Assembly: GCA_013214715.1 (NCBI GenBank)
Contig: JABSSB010000038.1
Location: forward strand, 1 to 17,219
Length of the DNA stretch: 17,219 bases
Reading direction: 5' to 3'
DNA from: Paracoccaceae bacterium
Lineage (GTDB): Bacteria; Pseudomonadota; Alphaproteobacteria; Rhodobacterales; Rhodobacteraceae
Shown here: positions 7,230-14,601 of the stretch, piece by piece
How the letters are laid out: each line of letters starts with the position of its first letter
Position numbering within the stretch: the stretch's first letter is position 1
Translations under genes and position numbers: made by a program
The notes under the pieces: model-generated
Told to the model about the DNA's origin: nothing
The model's input: only the letters and a program-made list of their open reading frames with translations
Database searches by the model: none

Positions 7230-8324
7230 GTGCTGACGCTCACGGCGCTGCATTTGGTGCAGTTTCGGTCCCATGCACGCAGCGCTCTGTCCTGCGATGG
7301 GCGACCTGTGGCGATTTACGGGCCGAACGGCGCAGGCAAGACCAATATTCTTGAAGCGATTTCTCTCTTGTCACCCGGGCGCGGGTTGCGCCGTGTCGCG
7401 GCGGCTGAAATGGGGCGGCGCGCGGCAGGCGTTGGATGGAAGATCACTGCAGGGATGCAGGTGGCGGGACAGCTCCACGAGATTGAAACCTGGGCCGAAG
7501 GTTCTGCGTCTCGAGCGGTACGAATCGATGGTAAAGCGGCCAGCCAAGTGGCACTGGGCCGTTTGGCGCGGGTCTTGTGGCTGGTGCCAGTGATGGACCG
7601 GCTTTGGATCGAAGGGGCCGAGGGGCGGCGGCGGTTTCTTGACCGCATCGCGCTGAGCTTTGATCCAGCCCATGCGGAGGCTGCCCTGACCTATGAAAAA
7701 GCCATGAGAGACCGCAACAGGCTGTTGAAGGACGAGGTGCGCGACCCGGCGTGGTATGGCGCGTTAGAGGCGCAGATGGCCAAGGCCGGGACGCAGATCA
7801 ATGCCGGGCGGCAGGCGGCGCTGGATCTGTTGCGCGATGCACAGAGCCAAGCAGACACAGGATTTCCCGCAGGCAATCTGACACTGACGCCTGGAGAGGG
7901 CGGCTGGGACGGTGATCTTGCAGAGGCCTTGGCCGCGAGCCGCCCGCGTGACCTTGCGGCAGGGCGTACGCTGACCGGGCCCCATCGCGCTGATCTGGAA
8001 GCGATCTATGCCGCAAAAGACGTGCCCGCGCGGGATTGTTCGACCGGTGAGCAAAAAGCGCTTTTGATCTCATTGGTTTTGGCCAATGCGCGGGCACTGA
8101 CCACGCAGACCGGACAGGCGCCGATCCTTTTGCTGGACGAGGTGGCCGCGCATCTGGATGCCCGGCGGCGGGCCGCGCTTTATGATGAGATCATCGCGCT
8201 GGGCGCGCAGGCTTTTCTGACCGGCACCGGGCCGGAGCTGTTTGCCGAACTTGGCCCGCGCGCGCAGCATTGGCAGGTGCAGGAGGTCGACGGCGTGTCT
8301 CAGGTAGACAAGGCCCTGCCATGA
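7230..8324 (+). CDS. recF: DNA replication and repair protein RecF
   Basis: A 364-residue SMC/ABC-type ATPase that, with RecO and RecR, helps load RecA at single-strand gaps. Seen: the N-terminal LTALHLVQFRSH segment with the conserved phenylalanine-arginine, Walker A GPNGAGKT (31-38), the ABC signature STGEQKALLISL (about 270-281) and Walker B LLLDEVAAHLD (about 300-310), then the terminal FLTGTGPELF D-loop/H-loop region. The start is the GTG at 7230, preceded by AGGGG. No ATG within the conserved N-terminus fits. It overlaps the next gene by ATGA. The position after dnaN is classical. Confidence 0.97.
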   Translation: MLTLTALHLVQFRSHARSALSCDGRPVAIYGPNGAGKTNILEAISLLSPGRGLRRVAAAEMGRRAAGVGWKITAGMQVAGQLHEIETWAEGSASRAVRIDGKAASQVALGRLARVLWLVPVMDRLWIEGAEGRRRFLDRIALSFDPAHAEAALTYEKAMRDRNRLLKDEVRDPAWYGALEAQMAKAGTQINAGRQAALDLLRDAQSQADTGFPAGNLTLTPGEGGWDGDLAEALAASRPRDLAAGRTLTGPHRADLEAIYAAKDVPARDCSTGEQKALLISLVLANARALTTQTGQAPILLLDEVAAHLDARRRAALYDEIIALGAQAFLTGTGPELFAELGPRAQHWQVQEVDGVSQVDKALP

Positions 8325-8941
8325 CGCTGGGTTTGGGGGATATGGCGCTTTATGCGGGCGCGTTGCTGATCCTGTTTCTCACGCCCGGCCCGGTCTGGCT
8401 GGCGTTGATGGCGCGGGCCGTGTCGGGTGGGTTTGCGGCGGCCTGGCCACTGGCGCTTGGGGTGGCGCTCGGCGATGTGGTCTGGCCTTTGGTGGCCGTA
8501 TTTGGCGTTAGCTGGATCGTGACCGAAGTGTCCGGGCTTCTGGATATTCTACGTTGGGTTGCGTGTGTATTTTTCGTCTGGCTGGGCGTGACCGTGATCC
8601 GTCATGCGGATGTCGAAATCTCCATCAATTCGCGCCTGACCCGCCCAGGGGTCTGGGCGGGGTTCCTGGCCGGGGTGGCGGCGATATTGGGAAACCCTAA
8701 GGCGATCCTCTTTTACATCGGGGTGTTACCCGGTTTTTTTGATCTGACGCAGGTGACCACGGCAGACATGGTGGCCATCGCCACCCTGTCGGCTGTCGTA
8801 CCGCTGATCGGCAACCTTGGCATGGCTTTGTTCATCGACAGAGTCCGGCGGCTGATGACGTCCGAGGGCACTTTGACCCGGCTGAACCGGATGGCCGGAG
8901 GTCTCTTGATATTGGTCGGGCTTATTCTGCCCTTTACCTAA
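8321..8941 (+). CDS. LysE family translocator (amino-acid/metabolite exporter)
   Basis: A 206-residue, very hydrophobic inner-membrane protein with about five to six predicted helices. LysE/RhtB family marks are the TPGP motif after the first helix (21-24), the glycine-rich second helix (GVALGDVVWPL, about 47-57) and NPKAILFYIG (125-134). Family members export basic or neutral amino acids or related small molecules; the substrate cannot be deduced here. The ATG at 8321 overlaps the recF stop (ATGA, 4 bases), indicating translational coupling. A longer frame from 8270 would overlap recF heavily and is rejected. A weak CCTAA/TTAGG hairpin (8937-8951) sits at the stop codon. Confidence 0.9.
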   Translation: MTLGLGDMALYAGALLILFLTPGPVWLALMARAVSGGFAAAWPLALGVALGDVVWPLVAVFGVSWIVTEVSGLLDILRWVACVFFVWLGVTVIRHADVEISINSRLTRPGVWAGFLAGVAAILGNPKAILFYIGVLPGFFDLTQVTTADMVAIATLSAVVPLIGNLGMALFIDRVRRLMTSEGTLTRLNRMAGGLLILVGLILPFT

Positions 8942-8960
8942 CCAAATTAGGCTGATCGGC

Positions 8961-8989
8961 GTGACATCCCCGGCGTCGCAGCGTATAAA
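8961..8989 (+). promoter_or_regulatory. Sigma-70 promoter of gyrB
   Basis: GTGACA (8961-8966), a 17-base spacer, and TATAAA (8984-8989), followed by AT. Both boxes are 5 of 6 to consensus with ideal spacing. The predicted transcript starts near 8996, leaving a leader of about 20 bases with the ribosome-binding sequence AAAGGGG (9004-9010) before the ATG at 9017. It separates gyrB transcriptionally from the dnaN-recF-LysE run. Confidence 0.72.
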
Positions 8990-9016
8990 ATGACAAAAGA
9001 ATGAAAGGGGACATTG

Positions 9017-11434
9017 ATGTCTCAGGACAACCCGTCAGGCAGTGATTACGGCGCAGATTCCATCAAGGTTCTCAAGGGGCTGGAAGCCGTGCGCAAACGC
9101 CCCGGCATGTATATCGGCGACACCGATGACGGGTCGGGCCTACATCATATGGTCTATGAGGTCGTCGACAATGGCATCGACGAAGCCCTCGCCGGTCACG
9201 CCGACCATGTGAGCGTGAAAATCCACGCGGATTCGAGCGTCTCCGTCTCGGATAACGGGCGCGGGATCCCGGTGGGCATTCATGAGGAGGAGGGCGTTTC
9301 CGCCGCTGAAGTCATCATGACGCAGCTTCACGCTGGCGGGAAGTTTGACAGCAACTCTTACAAGGTGTCGGGCGGTCTGCACGGTGTCGGCGTGTCGGTT
9401 GTGAACGCGCTGTCTGTCTGGCTAGAGCTGCGCATCTGGCGCGATGGCAAGGAGCATGTGGCGCGGTTCGAACATGGTGAAACCGTCAAGCATCTTGAAG
9501 TTGTCGGTGATGCGGGTGGACGGACCGGGACCGAAGTGCGCTTCCTCGCCTCGACCGAGACATTTTCTAACCTGGACTACTCCTTTGACACGCTGGAAAG
9601 GCGCCTGCGGGAACTGGCTTTTCTGAACTCGGGCGTGCGGATCATCTTAGAGGACGAACGGCCCAGCGAGCCTTTGCGGACAGAGCTTTTCTATGAAGGC
9701 GGCGTGAAAGAGTTCGTGAAATACCTCGACCGGTCCAAAACGCCCATGCTGCCCGAGCCGATCTATGTCAAAGGCGACCGCGACGATATCGGAATCGAGA
9801 TCGCGATGTGGTGGAATGACAGCTATCACGAGAACGTCCTGCCCTTTACCAACAACATCCCGCAGCGCGATGGCGGCACCCATGTGGCCGGATTTCGCGG
9901 CGCGCTGACGCGGACGCTGACGAAATATGCGCAGGACAGCGGGATTGCGAAGAAAGAAAAGGTCAGCTTTACCGGCGATGACGCACGCGAAGGTCTGACC
10001 TGTGTGCTGTCGGTGAAAGTGCCGGACCCGAAATTCTCGTCCCAGACCAAGGACAAGCTGGTCAGCTCGGAAGTGCGCCCGGCGGTCGAAGGTCTGGTCG
10101 GCGAAAAACTGTCTGAATGGTTTGAAGAAAACCCCAATGAGGCCAAGCTGATCGTCGGCAAGATTGTCGAAGCCGCACTGGCCCGCGAAGCCGCCCGCAA
10201 GGCGCGCGAACTGACACGGCGCAAGACGGCGATGGATGTGAACTTCCTTGCCGGCAAGCTGAAAGATTGTTCCGAGAAAGACCCGTCAAAGACAGAGGTA
10301 TTTCTGGTTGAGGGCGACAGCGCCGGTGGGTCTGCCCAGACCGGGCGGGACCGTCTGACCCAAGCCGTGCTGCCCCTGCGCGGAAAGATCCTGAATGTCG
10401 AACGCGCCCGGTTTGATCGAATGCTCTCAAGCCAGGAGATCGGCAATCTGGTGATGGCGCTAGGCACCGGGATCGGGCGGGACGAGTTCAATATCGACAA
10501 GCTGCGTTACCACAAGATCGTTATCATGACCGATGCTGACGTGGATGGTGCGCATATCCGTACACTGCTTTTGACGTTCTTTTATCGTCAGATGCCGGAA
10601 CTGATCGAAGGTGGCTATCTCTACATCGCGCAACCGCCGCTGTTCAAAGTGTCCCGCGGCAAGTCCGAGGTTTATCTGAAAGACCAGGCGGAACTGGATG
10701 ACTACCTGATCCACCAGGGCGTTGACGGCGCGGTTCTGCGGCTGGGATCTGGCGAAGAGATTACGGGTGCCGACCTGATCCGGGTGGTCGAACAGGCGCG
10801 CCAGTTGCGCCGCGTGCTGGACGCCTTCCCGACGCATTATCCCCGTCACATTCTGGAACAGGCTGCGATTGCGGGCGCTTTTGTGCCAGGTGCGGTGGAC
10901 AGCGATTTGCAGGGCGTGGCTGACAAGGTCGCCACGCGGCTGGATCTGATTGCGCTGGAATATGAACGCGGCTGGACCGGGCGGATCACTCAGGACAAGG
11001 GCATCCGCCTGTCGCGCATTCTGCGCGGTGTCGAAGAGCTTCGCACGCTGGACGGGCCGATGTTGCGCTCGGGTGAGGCGCGCAAGACAGGCTCCTTCAC
11101 GCAGGCGCTGCAGGACGTATACGGCGCACCTGCTGCGTTGCATCGCAAAGACCGGGTTCAATTGATCTATGGCCCGTTGGATCTGCTCAAGGCGATCCTT
11201 GAGGAGGGTGAAAAGGGCTTGTCGCTTCAGCGCTACAAAGGGCTGGGAGAGATGAACCCGGATCAGCTTTGGGAAACCACCTTAGACCCCGACGCGCGAA
11301 CGTTGCTTCAGGTCAAAGTTGATGACATGGCCGAGGCGGATGACATTTTCACCAAGCTAATGGGCGATGTTGTTGAGCCAAGACGGGAATTTATCCAGCA
11401 AAACGCCTTGAGTGTGGAGAACTTGGATTTTTGA
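9017..11434 (+). CDS. gyrB: DNA gyrase subunit B
   Basis: 805 residues, full length for the ATPase subunit of gyrase, which introduces negative supercoils with GyrA. In order: the GHKL ATPase fold with YEVVDNGIDEALAG (catalytic glutamate E48, Mg-binding N52), NGRGIPV (80-86) and GGLHGVGVSVVNALS (119-133); the transducer; the TOPRIM domain with EGDSAGGSA (432-440) and DADVDGAHI (506-514); and the C-terminal QRYKGLGEMNPDQLWETT (about 737 on). The terminus NALSVENLDF matches the usual GyrB end, so the IS remnant directly downstream has not truncated it. GyrB and ParE are close relatives; position beside recF and the C-terminus favour GyrB. ATG 9017 is preferred over the TTG one codon earlier. 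Confidence 0.98.
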   Translation: MSQDNPSGSDYGADSIKVLKGLEAVRKRPGMYIGDTDDGSGLHHMVYEVVDNGIDEALAGHADHVSVKIHADSSVSVSDNGRGIPVGIHEEEGVSAAEVIMTQLHAGGKFDSNSYKVSGGLHGVGVSVVNALSVWLELRIWRDGKEHVARFEHGETVKHLEVVGDAGGRTGTEVRFLASTETFSNLDYSFDTLERRLRELAFLNSGVRIILEDERPSEPLRTELFYEGGVKEFVKYLDRSKTPMLPEPIYVKGDRDDIGIEIAMWWNDSYHENVLPFTNNIPQRDGGTHVAGFRGALTRTLTKYAQDSGIAKKEKVSFTGDDAREGLTCVLSVKVPDPKFSSQTKDKLVSSEVRPAVEGLVGEKLSEWFEENPNEAKLIVGKIVEAALAREAARKARELTRRKTAMDVNFLAGKLKDCSEKDPSKTEVFLVEGDSAGGSAQTGRDRLTQAVLPLRGKILNVERARFDRMLSSQEIGNLVMALGTGIGRDEFNIDKLRYHKIVIMTDADVDGAHIRTLLLTFFYRQMPELIEGGYLYIAQPPLFKVSRGKSEVYLKDQAELDDYLIHQGVDGAVLRLGSGEEITGADLIRVVEQARQLRRVLDAFPTHYPRHILEQAAIAGAFVPGAVDSDLQGVADKVATRLDLIALEYERGWTGRITQDKGIRLSRILRGVEELRTLDGPMLRSGEARKTGSFTQALQDVYGAPAALHRKDRVQLIYGPLDLLKAILEEGEKGLSLQRYKGLGEMNPDQLWETTLDPDARTLLQVKVDDMAEADDIFTKLMGDVVEPRREFIQQNALSVENLDF

Positions 11435-11650
11435 ACCATTGTAGGGACGCCCAGAAAGCGGCACGCACCCCAAAAGTTTGTGCGGTCTGCGCATAAGTTT
11501 GCACAGCTCGGCAATGCTCTCTTCACCCTTCAGGCCGTCCAGCACGATCCTGATCTTCTCTTCCGCCGAGTACTGCTTGCGAGTGGCTCGGCGGATGTCT
11601 TTGACGACCTTCTCGCCGTGGCTCTGTTTGGTTCCGGGTTTCTGTCTCAT
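11435..11650 (-). mobile_element. Truncated IS3-family element: OrfA N-terminus only
   Basis: Read on the minus strand from the ATG at 11650, with GAGGAG upstream, the frame encodes MRQKPGTKQSHGEKVVKDIR and then RKQYSAEEKIRIVLDGL and EESIAELC. This is the start of a helix-turn-helix OrfA of the IS3-family type that I recognise from many alphaproteobacteria. The match stops abruptly near 11500; after that the frame continues as unrelated residues into the gyrB end. The rest of OrfA and all of OrfB (the DDE integrase) are absent, so it cannot move. The right boundary lies only a few bases past the gyrB stop. The exact element ends are not determined. Confidence 0.75.
11500..11650 (-). pseudogene. 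IS3-family transposase OrfA fragment
   Basis: About 50 residues remain of a protein normally near 90-130 residues long. They cover the N-terminal helix-turn-helix that recognises the IS ends; the leucine-zipper region used for OrfA-OrfA and OrfA-OrfAB contacts is missing. The break after AELC is sharp, as expected of a deletion or of recombination rather than slow decay. The surviving codons look intact, which suggests a fairly recent event. Confidence 0.72.
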
Positions 11651-11702
11651 CTCCACTCCTCGGTGGTTACGATGCGCCAGAAACCCTCCCTTATCAAATA
11701 AC

Positions 11703-11771
11703 CCTAAACTGTCCCATTGGCGCTGACGTCAGACAATTCATGCCCCACAGCGCAGAATGCGTCAGTTTAGG
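11703..11771. repeat. Long imperfect inverted repeat beside the IS remnant
   Basis: CCTAAACTG (11703-11711) pairs with CAGTTTAGG (11763-11771), CATT (11715-11718) with AATG (11756-11759), and GCGCTG (11720-11725) with CAGCGC (11748-11753), around a 22-base loop. Nineteen pairs form with small internal loops. On the plus strand it is followed by CCCGGGGC and seven Ts (about 11780-11786). It could be the end of the IS, a MITE-like remnant, or a folded terminator. The loop begins at the 10-base palindrome CTGACGTCAG (11724-11733). Confidence 0.6.
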
Positions 11772-11907
11772 CCCGGGGCTTTTTTTGCCGAAAATCATGA
11801 AGCTGAACATCTGAGCATGATCCGGCGTTTGTGGCTCCAGATCGCGCTTTGACGCACATTCCACAGCGGAGCTCTGGACGCCTTTTCTGAAACGCTGGAA
11901 CTTTTCA

Positions 11908-11923
11908 CAAGGCCGGAGCCTTG
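11908..11923 (-). terminator. Short hairpin at the end of the SHOCT gene
   Basis: CAAGGC (11908-11913) and GCCTTG (11918-11923) form a perfect stem with a four-base loop, extended by an A-T pair into the stop codon. On the minus strand it is followed by TGAAAAG rather than a T-run, so it is a weak terminator candidate or an RNA-end stabiliser. Confidence 0.35.
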
Positions 11924-12307
11924 TCACGCGCCCAGCAGTTTCGCCTTCTGCGCCGCAAATTCTTCTTCGGTAATCACGCCTTTTTCTTTCAAAGCGCCCA
12001 GCTTTTCCAATTCATCTGCAGGAGAGACGACAGAGCGAATATAATCCGCCTGCGCATCCTGCATCTTAGCAATAGCTTCCGCGTTATGCGCCTGCATCTT
12101 GTCGCCGCGCAGCACGAGATAGGCCAGCACACCGGCCCAAGGGATCAGAATGACAAAGCCGATCCATAGCGCCTTGCTGAGACCGTTCAGATCCTTTGAC
12201 CGAAAGATGTCTGAGACGACCGAAATCAACACCCAGAACCAGGCGATGAACAGGAACATCCAAACGATGGACCAGAAGATATGAAAAAACTCGATACCGT
12301 TTTCCAT
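11924..12307 (-). CDS. Small membrane protein with C-terminal SHOCT domain
   Basis: 127 residues. Two strongly hydrophobic helices (about 8-34 and 46-66), the second resembling the PLDc_N-type membrane hairpin (LWIGFVILIPWAGVLAYLVLRG), then a polar linker and a C-terminal SHOCT motif, DELEKLGALKEKGVITEEEF (98-117). SHOCT is a short two-helix module found at the ends of many membrane proteins and thought to aid oligomerisation; no biochemical role is established for this combination. The ATG at 12307 follows AAGGGG and is the start that gives the familiar membrane N-terminus; the 26 upstream residues of the longer frame are not plausible. Divergent from the SDR gene. Confidence 0.85.
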   Translation of the reverse strand: MENGIEFFHIFWSIVWMFLFIAWFWVLISVVSDIFRSKDLNGLSKALWIGFVILIPWAGVLAYLVLRGDKMQAHNAEAIAKMQDAQADYIRSVVSPADELEKLGALKEKGVITEEEFAAQKAKLLGA

Positions 12308-12453
12308 GACGAAACCCCTTGCACATGCGGCTGTTGTCACCCTGCCACGGGCCCGTGACGGCGCACAGGAAATCTGCCGCGACATTGCGTCGCTCTTTGC
12401 TTGCGCTCGGATGCCGGGCCGCGCAGTCTGATGGCCAAAACAGGGGGGCGGGC

Positions 12454-13212
12454 ATGGCGCAAGACAAGAAACTGGCAGTGGTGACGGGGGCGGCGCGCGG
12501 AATTGGTCTGGCCACGGCCCGGCTTTTTCTGGCGCAGGGCTGGCAGGTTGCGATGGTGGATCGCGACAGGGATGAGCTGATGCAGGCCAGTGCCGGTTTG
12601 GACGATGTTCTGGCGCTGTCCACCGATGTCTCTGACCCTGCGCAGGTCGATGACATGATGGTCAGGATTGATGCTGAGTTCGGCCGGCTGGATGCATTGG
12701 TGAACAATGCAGGCGTCGCTGAATTCGGCCCAATAGAAGACTGCGGTTTTGCCATGTGGCGTCGGGTCATGGCGACCAATCTGGACGGGGTGTTTCTGTG
12801 TTCTCAAGCGGCAATGCCCGCGCTGAAGGCCCATGCGGGCGCGATCGTGAATATCGCGTCGATCTCGGGCTTACGTGCATCAACCCTGCGCGTGGCCTAT
12901 GGCACATCAAAGGCGGCGGTCATCCAATTGACAAAACAGCAGGCGGCGGAACTTGGTGAATTCGGCATTCGTGCCAATTGCGTCTGTCCCGGTCCTGTGC
13001 GGACCAAACTGGCCATGGCGGTACACAGCCAGGAGATCATTGACGCCTATCACGACGCGATCCCGTTGGCCCGATACGGTCAGGAAGATGAGATCGCGGA
13101 GGTGATCACCTTTCTTTGTTCTGACAAGGCCAGCTATGTCACCGGTCAGGTTTTGGCAGCGGATGGTGGGTTTGAATCAACCGGCGTTGGGCTTCCTGCA
13201 CTGCGTCGGTAA
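12454..13212 (+). CDS. Short-chain dehydrogenase/reductase (SDR), classical type
   Basis: A 252-residue NAD(P)-dependent oxidoreductase. Rossmann motif TGAARGIG (11-18), the acidic D36-R-D end of beta-2 (which favours NAD over NADP), NNAG (84-87), N109, and the catalytic S136-Y149-K153 in IASISG...YGTSK are all present. The PG-PV-T motif follows (CVCPGPVRT, about 176-184), and the terminal ADGGF region matches family members such as FabG-like and 3-hydroxybutyrate-type dehydrogenases. The substrate cannot be told. The ATG at 12454 is preceded by a run of Gs that can serve as ribosome-binding sequence. A longer frame to 12319 is rejected because the fold starts at residue 7. Confidence 0.93.
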   Translation: MAQDKKLAVVTGAARGIGLATARLFLAQGWQVAMVDRDRDELMQASAGLDDVLALSTDVSDPAQVDDMMVRIDAEFGRLDALVNNAGVAEFGPIEDCGFAMWRRVMATNLDGVFLCSQAAMPALKAHAGAIVNIASISGLRASTLRVAYGTSKAAVIQLTKQQAAELGEFGIRANCVCPGPVRTKLAMAVHSQEIIDAYHDAIPLARYGQEDEIAEVITFLCSDKASYVTGQVLAADGGFESTGVGLPALRR

Positions 13213-13285
13213 GATTGCCAAGTTTTTAACGAAATTTTGTGAAGACTATTCCCGTATCACGCGAATCATTCAGTTCGGGGACGTC

Positions 13286-14113
13286 ATGCGCAATCCACGC
13301 CGTCATGCGATTACAGAGAGTCTGAAGATGAAAAGCACCCCGTCGCATCTGCCCAGCGACGAGGAGACAGAGCTGTCGATCAAAGCCCTGATTGCGGAAA
13401 TGCGAGATGCAGACCCGACCCTCGCCCGACAGCTTCCACCGGCGCGCCGATTCACGCGGTTGGTGCGTCGCCTGTCAGAGCCATTGGGCCCCGTGATTCA
13501 CTCGGCCTCGACCCCGCCATCGGGCTTTGTCGACGTCAACCGGCGCGCCGTTGTCGAGTCTGCGTTGCAGGGGCGTACACCCTCGAAACTCAACTCGCGA
13601 CCACCTCAGGTGGCAGTTCCGACGCCCGCTGCAAACGCCGATGCAGGCACAGGGCCATCTATAAAGCTGGGCCTGCCAATCACTCGGCCCCTTGCAGCGT
13701 TGACTGTCGCGTCTTTGGCCGTTCTGGGCCGCTTGGCATGGAATTTTCTGTCCCGTCCCGATGCGCCGCGGTTCTTGGCGATTGGCGTGATTGCCGGGAT
13801 GTTTCTAACCGACCCGCTGTTCATTCCCGGGCTGGTTTTGGTGCTGCTGTTGCTGATGACCCTCGTCGCGCTGGCGCTGGGTCGACAGCGGTGTGGGCGG
13901 CTTTGGTCTCTGTGGTGCGGCCGGTTTGCCGCGCGACATCCCGACAGGGCCAAGACATTCGAGGCAATGGCGAAACGGGCTGTCGAAAAGCTCGCAAAAT
14001 GGCATGGCTACCTGCCAGATCCGCTGGCGGCGCGGCTTTACCTTCCGGCTTTTGAGGATAAGACACGAACCGCTAGGCCAGATCGCGATCCATTCGATCG
14101 GTTGCAGCACTGA
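13286..14113 (+). CDS. Unrecognised membrane protein with three hydrophobic segments
   Basis: 275 residues; I do not recognise a family. The N-terminal ~130 residues are soluble and charged, with a low-complexity Pro/Ala segment (about 105-123). Three hydrophobic stretches follow (about 135-153, 163-179 and 181-199), then a basic amphipathic C-terminal ~75 residues (AKTFEAMAKRAVEKLAKWHG). Start uncertain: the ATG at 13286 has GGGGA upstream; the ATG at 13328 (after GAAG) is an alternative 14 codons later. It begins 73 bases after the SDR stop, across an AT-rich stretch that may hold its own promoter, and ends at a two-way terminator. Composition and codon use resemble neighbouring genes, so it is likely a real lineage-specific gene. 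Confidence 0.7.
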   Translation: MRNPRRHAITESLKMKSTPSHLPSDEETELSIKALIAEMRDADPTLARQLPPARRFTRLVRRLSEPLGPVIHSASTPPSGFVDVNRRAVVESALQGRTPSKLNSRPPQVAVPTPAANADAGTGPSIKLGLPITRPLAALTVASLAVLGRLAWNFLSRPDAPRFLAIGVIAGMFLTDPLFIPGLVLVLLLLMTLVALALGRQRCGRLWSLWCGRFAARHPDRAKTFEAMAKRAVEKLAKWHGYLPDPLAARLYLPAFEDKTRTARPDRDPFDRLQH

Positions 14114-14119
14114 CACTAA

Positions 14120-14154
14120 AAAACCCTGCCACTCAGGCAGAGTGACAGGGTTTT
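14120..14154. terminator. Bidirectional terminator between the membrane protein gene and rpsO
   Basis: Between the two convergent genes, CCCTG (14124-14128) pairs with CAGGG (14146-14150) and CACTC (14130-14134) with GAGTG (14140-14144), with one mismatch and a five-base loop. It is flanked by an A-run before and TTTT after. It reads as a terminator on both strands. Confidence 0.88.
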
Positions 14155-14178
14155 AGTATTTCAAGATTTTGAGCCGGA

Positions 14179-14448
14179 TTAGCGGCGCAGGCCCAGACGC
14201 TCGATCAGCGACTTGTAGCGGGCTTCGTCCTTGCCCTTGAGATAGTCGAGCAGCTTGCGACGCTGGGCAACCATCTTCAGCAGGCCGCGGCGGCCGTGAT
14301 TGTCCTTGTTATGCGTCTTGAAATGCTCGGTCAGCGTCGAAATGCGCGAAGACAGGATGGCCACCTGGACTTCAGGCGAGCCGGTGTCGCCGTCCTTGGT
14401 GCCAAATTCTTTCATCACGCGGGCTTTTTCTTCAGCAGTGATCGACAT
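14179..14448 (-). CDS. rpsO: 30S ribosomal protein S15
   Basis: 89 residues, exactly the usual length. It begins MSITAEEKARVMKEFG and contains the conserved GDTGSPEVQVA (20-30) and HNKDNHGRRGLL (46-57) segments that contact 16S rRNA helices; S15 is a primary binder of the central domain. An AGGAG ribosome-binding sequence precedes the ATG at 14448. It is the last gene in the minus-strand block that includes rbfA and truB, but a large hairpin upstream (14602-14654) and a promoter (14563-14591) suggest a separate transcript. Confidence 0.98.
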   Translation of the reverse strand: MSITAEEKARVMKEFGTKDGDTGSPEVQVAILSSRISTLTEHFKTHNKDNHGRRGLLKMVAQRRKLLDYLKGKDEARYKSLIERLGLRR

Positions 14449-14562
14449 CGGGGTCTCCTAGGTTTGAGTTTCGGTATGGCGCAGGCCGGGATGTCGTCCA
14501 GCGCTGGCCCGTGGAGGGATGGCCGCTTTGCCGGTGTCAGCCGGATCAGGCGCGGATGCGCG

Positions 14563-14591
14563 CGTATAGTCAGGCTGGGGAGATTCTGCAA
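14563..14591 (-). promoter_or_regulatory. Putative promoter of rpsO
   Basis: On the minus strand TTGCAG (14591-14586), a 17-base spacer, and TATACG (14568-14563) stand just after the large hairpin terminator. The spacing is ideal; each box is 4 of 6 to consensus. Predicted transcription starts near 14556, giving a leader of about 105 bases before rpsO, long enough for S15 autoregulation as known in other bacteria, though I cannot show such a structure. Confidence 0.5.
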
Positions 14592-14601
14592 TGGGCAAAT
14601 A

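Noticed and set aside
9826..11161. Long minus-strand open frames inside gyrB (224 and 233 codons)
   Set aside because: Antisense to an intact gyrB; no recognisable protein features.
11855..11909. CATTCCACA and CTTTTCACA as DnaA boxes
   Set aside because: Each deviates from TTWTNCACA (7 and 8 of 9), only two occur, and there is no AT-rich unwinding region beside them; chance is sufficient.
11694..11927. 77-codon minus-strand frame between the IS remnant and the SHOCT gene
   Set aside because: No family resemblance, it spans the inverted repeat and overlaps the SHOCT stop; more likely non-coding sequence near the IS scar.
13225..13238. TTAACGAAATTTT as a CtrA site
   Set aside because: The first half matches TTAA, but the second half does not fit TTAA-N7-TTAA.
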